A stretch of 64,000 nt of DNA from an uncultured Alphaproteobacteria bacterium. Lineage in GTDB: Bacteria > Pseudomonadota > Alphaproteobacteria > Micavibrionales > Micavibrionaceae. The notes beneath the pieces are model-generated. The model saw only the letters and a program-made list of their open reading frames with translations. It did no database searches and was not told the DNA's origin. Where the stretch lies: contig CALHAR010000009.1 of assembly GCA_937931645.1 (NCBI GenBank), forward strand, positions 62,001-126,000, written 5' to 3'. Position numbers and translations under genes: made by a program. Positions within the stretch are counted from its first letter, which is position 1. The number at the start of each line of letters is the position of its first letter. Positions 61,389 through 64,000 of this stretch are shown here, piece by piece.

Positions 61389-62737
61389 GGATTTTTTGGT
61401 AACCCCAAGCCTGTTAGAATATTACTGCTCTCTCTGAGTTTTGCTGCTTCATTATTATGATAGTCTTGTAAATCTTCAACTTCCGTTTCAAGCCAGACCG
61501 ACATATTTGCTTCGCTGCGTAATTGGCTACGATATATATCTCTTTTTTGCATGAGACCAATCGCATGCATCGCGACATCTTTTCGATCAATATTGACTGG
61601 TTTATCATAAAGGTTGCTGTAGAAATTTGGCGTTTGGTATAATTTTTTAGTTAAAACTTCCATTTGAGCATTATAACTGGGGGCTACCCCAAGGAGGGTA
61701 TTAATGGCTAATGAGGTCATACCCATTTCTTCTAAAAGCTCTGTCATGTAAGGCAAGACACTATCTCTTCCTTCAGACCGTAACCCAGATATCGCTGCAA
61801 AAGAATTATAAGCAACACTTCTTTTTGCGGCTAATGCTCTTGTATCCATATACACTCCTGCGCCGCTATCTATGAAGTTTCCTTCTGCATCTGCTATAAA
61901 TTGATCGGCAATAATGGGTAATAATCTATTACCGTAAAGGTTGGCGCCTAATGCTAAGATATCTTCTTCATCTGGTGATGTGGCGTTGTCGGTAAATAGT
62001 AATTTTAAAGTTCCTTTATCTTCGAGGGCGTGCGTATAGTTAACATCTTTATTATAACGTTCTTTATCGGCTCCTTCGCATAAAAGATCTAAAGAAAATC
62101 CAAAATCTGCAGGGTTACAATATGTTGTTCTAAATTGTTTTAAACGACTTCTTGAGTCATCGCGCCCGCCACCCGTTCCAATCGCCCCTGCTGTCATGAG
62201 ACGACGTTGCGTACCTCTCGTGGCTAAAGCTATTTGTGTAACATTGGCGTGCCTTTCTGACGCCACTAGGCTTCGTGTGTTGGTTCCAAAGCGGCACATA
62301 CCGGTACTGGGGTGGTAGTCTTTATGGGCCCCTGCTTGCAGTTCTTGTAAAAGGCGTTGGCTCTCTAATTGATGCTTGGCGTCAAATAAAGTACCAATAA
62401 TCTGCGTTTGCTGTAAAGCGGTGGAGGTGAGCTGTTTCGTCATCAACATCATGGAAGGCAGGACGTGGCCTTCCCACAGGTTTTTGATAAGCCATTCTTC
62501 ATGTCTTTGAAATTCGTTTAGAGTATGTTCTATCGTTTGCGGCGTTTCGACTAAAGACTGGCAAGAACACCCTATTGTTGAACAACTAACGACGGCGACA
62601 GCACAAAAAGCACAGCCGCACGCTTGTACGGGAGAGGTGCGCGCCGTATAGGTGATGTCTATCGTGATATACCCCGATATCAACAGAACCATGGATAGTA
62701 GTTTTAATAGCTTATTTCTCAAATTCGCTCTCTTCAT
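61385..62737 (-). CDS. Exported Cys-rich protein of the three-paralogue family, second member
   Basis: 450 residues. After a basic N-terminus and a hydrophobic segment (about 10-26), a Cys cluster reads ACGCAFCAVAVVSCSTIGCSC (C40-60 region, seven Cys), then a helical region and the family core: FDAKHQLESQRLLQE, AHKDYHPSTGMCRFGT, VNYTHAL, ALAAKRSVAYNSFA, PSYNAQMEVLTKKLYQ, NLYDKPVNIDRKDVAMHAIGLMQKRDI, RSQLRSEANMSVWLET. Export to the periplasm or surface with disulfide or metal chemistry is likely; exact role unknown. The stop overlaps the small gene downstream (ATGA); the start overlaps the preceding stop. Confidence 0.75.
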   Translation of the reverse strand: MKRANLRNKLLKLLSMVLLISGYITIDITYTARTSPVQACGCAFCAVAVVSCSTIGCSCQSLVETPQTIEHTLNEFQRHEEWLIKNLWEGHVLPSMMLMTKQLTSTALQQTQIIGTLFDAKHQLESQRLLQELQAGAHKDYHPSTGMCRFGTNTRSLVASERHANVTQIALATRGTQRRLMTAGAIGTGGGRDDSRSRLKQFRTTYCNPADFGFSLDLLCEGADKERYNKDVNYTHALEDKGTLKLLFTDNATSPDEEDILALGANLYGNRLLPIIADQFIADAEGNFIDSGAGVYMDTRALAAKRSVAYNSFAAISGLRSEGRDSVLPYMTELLEEMGMTSLAINTLLGVAPSYNAQMEVLTKKLYQTPNFYSNLYDKPVNIDRKDVAMHAIGLMQKRDIYRSQLRSEANMSVWLETEVEDLQDYHNNEAAKLRESSNILTGLGLPKNP

Positions 62738-64000
62738 TATGGCTCCAAAGCCGTTACGTTATTATTACTTTCTCTGAGGGGTACGGCCTCGTTGGTTATT
62801 TTATCTTGCTCTTTTAAGAGCGCTGTTTCTAACATGACGGCTAAGACTGCTTCGCTTCTTAGGAGGCTTCTAAATATATCACGTTTTTGCATTAAATCTG
62901 CCGCTTGGATGGCGACATCTTTTCTAAGGACGTTAGCGGGCTTGTCGTAAAGGTCGCTATAAAAGTTAGGGGATTGGTATAGTTTTTTGGTTAAAACTTC
63001 CATTTGTGCGTAATAGCTTGGGTTTTTACCAATGAAGTCCTCTATGTTTTGTGTAGACAGCTTAGGACTTAATTCGTTTATGACGGCATAAATAAAAGGT
63101 TGAGATTCGTTATTTCCTGAAGCTTTCATAGACATGATAGAGGCTAAAGAATTTGCAGCGACACTTCGTTTGGCAACCAGTGCACGACTATCAAGATAGG
63201 GGCCGGAAGCGTTATGCAACTCACCTTCTGCATCTTGCGCTATTAATTTTTCTGCAGTGGCGCGTGGCATTGCCTGATGTGCAAATAAGTTGGCCGTTAA
63301 AGCAAAGAAGGCCTCTTCATCACTTGTTATATCTGGGTCTGATGGATCAATATTAAGAGTTAAGGGAAGGTCTAAATTTGAGGTGTAATTGATATCTTTG
63401 TTGCGGTTTGCTACAGGCGCGTTGGCTTTCTTACATAAAAGCTTAAGATTCCCAGCATTATCATTTGGGTTGCAAAATTTTCGTATGAATTGCACAAGGC
63501 GGCTTCTTTCGTCCGTGGCGCTACCAAACTCTGTTCCTAATGTATCTTTGGCTAAAAGTTGTCGGTCTATACTTCTTTTACTAAAAATCGCCGATGTTAA
63601 GTTTGATTTTCTTTCAGACGAGGCTAAGGATCTTGTGACTGACCCAACGGTGCATAATTCTTCGCTTGGTTGGTAATCTTTATGGGCTTGTGCCGTTAAT
63701 GTTTGAAAAAGCCGTTGGGTTTCAAGCTGGTGTTTTGCATCAAAGAAGCTACCAATAATTTCGACTTGCAAGATAGAATTAGCGGTTAATTGTGCAGTCA
63801 TTAATTTCATTGCCGCTAATAATCCAGGTTTGTCCCCTGCGGCCGGATCGTTAAAAAATAAATCAACCATCCATGTTTTATGATCGTTTAGTTCTGCAGA
63901 AAAATTTTCTTTGGTAGGGTCAATTTGTGATTCAGAGCATGACGCGCACTCTTCAGAACAGTTAAAGACACTGCCGATACATGCCGTACACCCACATTGA
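62737..64000 (-). CDS. Exported Cys-rich protein of the three-paralogue family, first member (partial)
   Basis: The frame is open through the right window edge, so the N-terminus is not visible; an internal Met at 63870 is not the start. The 421 visible residues begin QCGCTACIGSVFNCSEECAS, matching the Cys cluster of the next gene, then the family core: FDAKHQLETQRLFQT, AHKDYQPSEELCTVGS, DINYTSNL, ALVAKRSVAANSLA, PSYYAQMEVLTKKLYQ, FYSDLYDKPANVLRKDVA, DIFRSLLRSEAVLAVMLET. It is coupled to the next gene by a TAATG overlap. Function unknown. Confidence 0.75.
   Translation of the reverse strand, partial: QCGCTACIGSVFNCSEECASCSESQIDPTKENFSAELNDHKTWMVDLFFNDPAAGDKPGLLAAMKLMTAQLTANSILQVEIIGSFFDAKHQLETQRLFQTLTAQAHKDYQPSEELCTVGSVTRSLASSERKSNLTSAIFSKRSIDRQLLAKDTLGTEFGSATDERSRLVQFIRKFCNPNDNAGNLKLLCKKANAPVANRNKDINYTSNLDLPLTLNIDPSDPDITSDEEAFFALTANLFAHQAMPRATAEKLIAQDAEGELHNASGPYLDSRALVAKRSVAANSLASIMSMKASGNNESQPFIYAVINELSPKLSTQNIEDFIGKNPSYYAQMEVLTKKLYQSPNFYSDLYDKPANVLRKDVAIQAADLMQKRDIFRSLLRSEAVLAVMLETALLKEQDKITNEAVPLRESNNNVTALEP

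Noticed and set aside
1..64000. Mobile elements, CRISPR arrays, phage genes
   Set aside because: No transposase, integrase, terminal inverted repeats with target duplications, spacer-repeat arrays or phage structural cluster seen. The S74-type domain is part of a chromosomal fibre gene, with no phage genes around it.

Overview
The window looks like an AT-rich alphaproteobacterial chromosome segment near the replication origin. The evidence is gene order: hslV-hslU; leuS-lptE-holA; the block mnmE-mnmG-rsmG-parA-parB; rho-hemJ-hemH-hemE facing ppsR-maf-aroE-coaE-dnaQ; and secB-fxsA-tim44-mltA. These are arrangements typical of Alphaproteobacteria, and the hemE/ppsR (RP001-type) junction is where Caulobacter and Rickettsia keep oriC. 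A Dot/Icm-like type IVB secretion module next to flagellar hook genes, plus large surface fibres, would suit a deep Rhodospirillales or Micavibrio-like lineage, but that placement is inference.

Layout. 1-8 kb: end of hslV, hslU, an M23 peptidase, an Smr protein, hypothetical genes, an OmpR-type regulator with a degenerate receiver facing a gene with a sigma-54-type promoter, a YggS protein and a strongly translated porin. 8-13.8 kb: a DUF3576-type lipoprotein, leuS, lptE, holA and a broken gene. 13.8-19.8 kb: parB, parA, rsmG, mnmG, mnmE, with parS-type palindromes embedded in the last three. 20-27 kb: a membrane protein with eight CxxC pairs resembling the DnaJ zinc region, rho, hemJ, hemH, hemE. 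27.1-27.5 kb: candidate oriC. 27.5-34.4 kb: three unfamiliar genes, then ppsR-maf-aroE-coaE-dnaQ. 34.5-39.6 kb: a two-gene operon for surface proteins, one a 1059-residue fibre ending in an S74-type chaperone domain and a membrane anchor, the other a LamG-like plus beta-propeller-like protein. 39.9-49 kb: secB, fxsA, tim44, mltA, tRNA-Ala, mscL, a sigma-54 activator, a Bax-inhibitor-1 protein, an M48 peptidase and lemA. 49-55.8 kb: a DsbC/G-like protein, an unknown protein with MGFFK motifs, a lytic transglycosylase, DotD, DotC, DotB, IcmT and a TcpQ-like protein. 55.8-59.5 kb: flgL and flgK behind a sigma-54 promoter. 59.6-64 kb: a translationally coupled operon holding three paralogous exported proteins of unknown function and one small membrane-anchored protein, running off the window end.

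How the parts relate. ParA, ParB and the parS cluster with the nearby origin form the chromosome segregation centre. The dotD-dotC-dotB-icmT order is that of traH-traI-traJ-traK in IncI-type conjugation systems, so this is probably the outer-membrane/ATPase module of a type IVB machine whose other parts lie outside the window. The best candidates for undescribed biology are the three-paralogue operon at the right end, the accessory genes around the Dot/Icm core, and the fibre/propeller pair. No transposase, integrase, CRISPR array or rRNA operon was seen.
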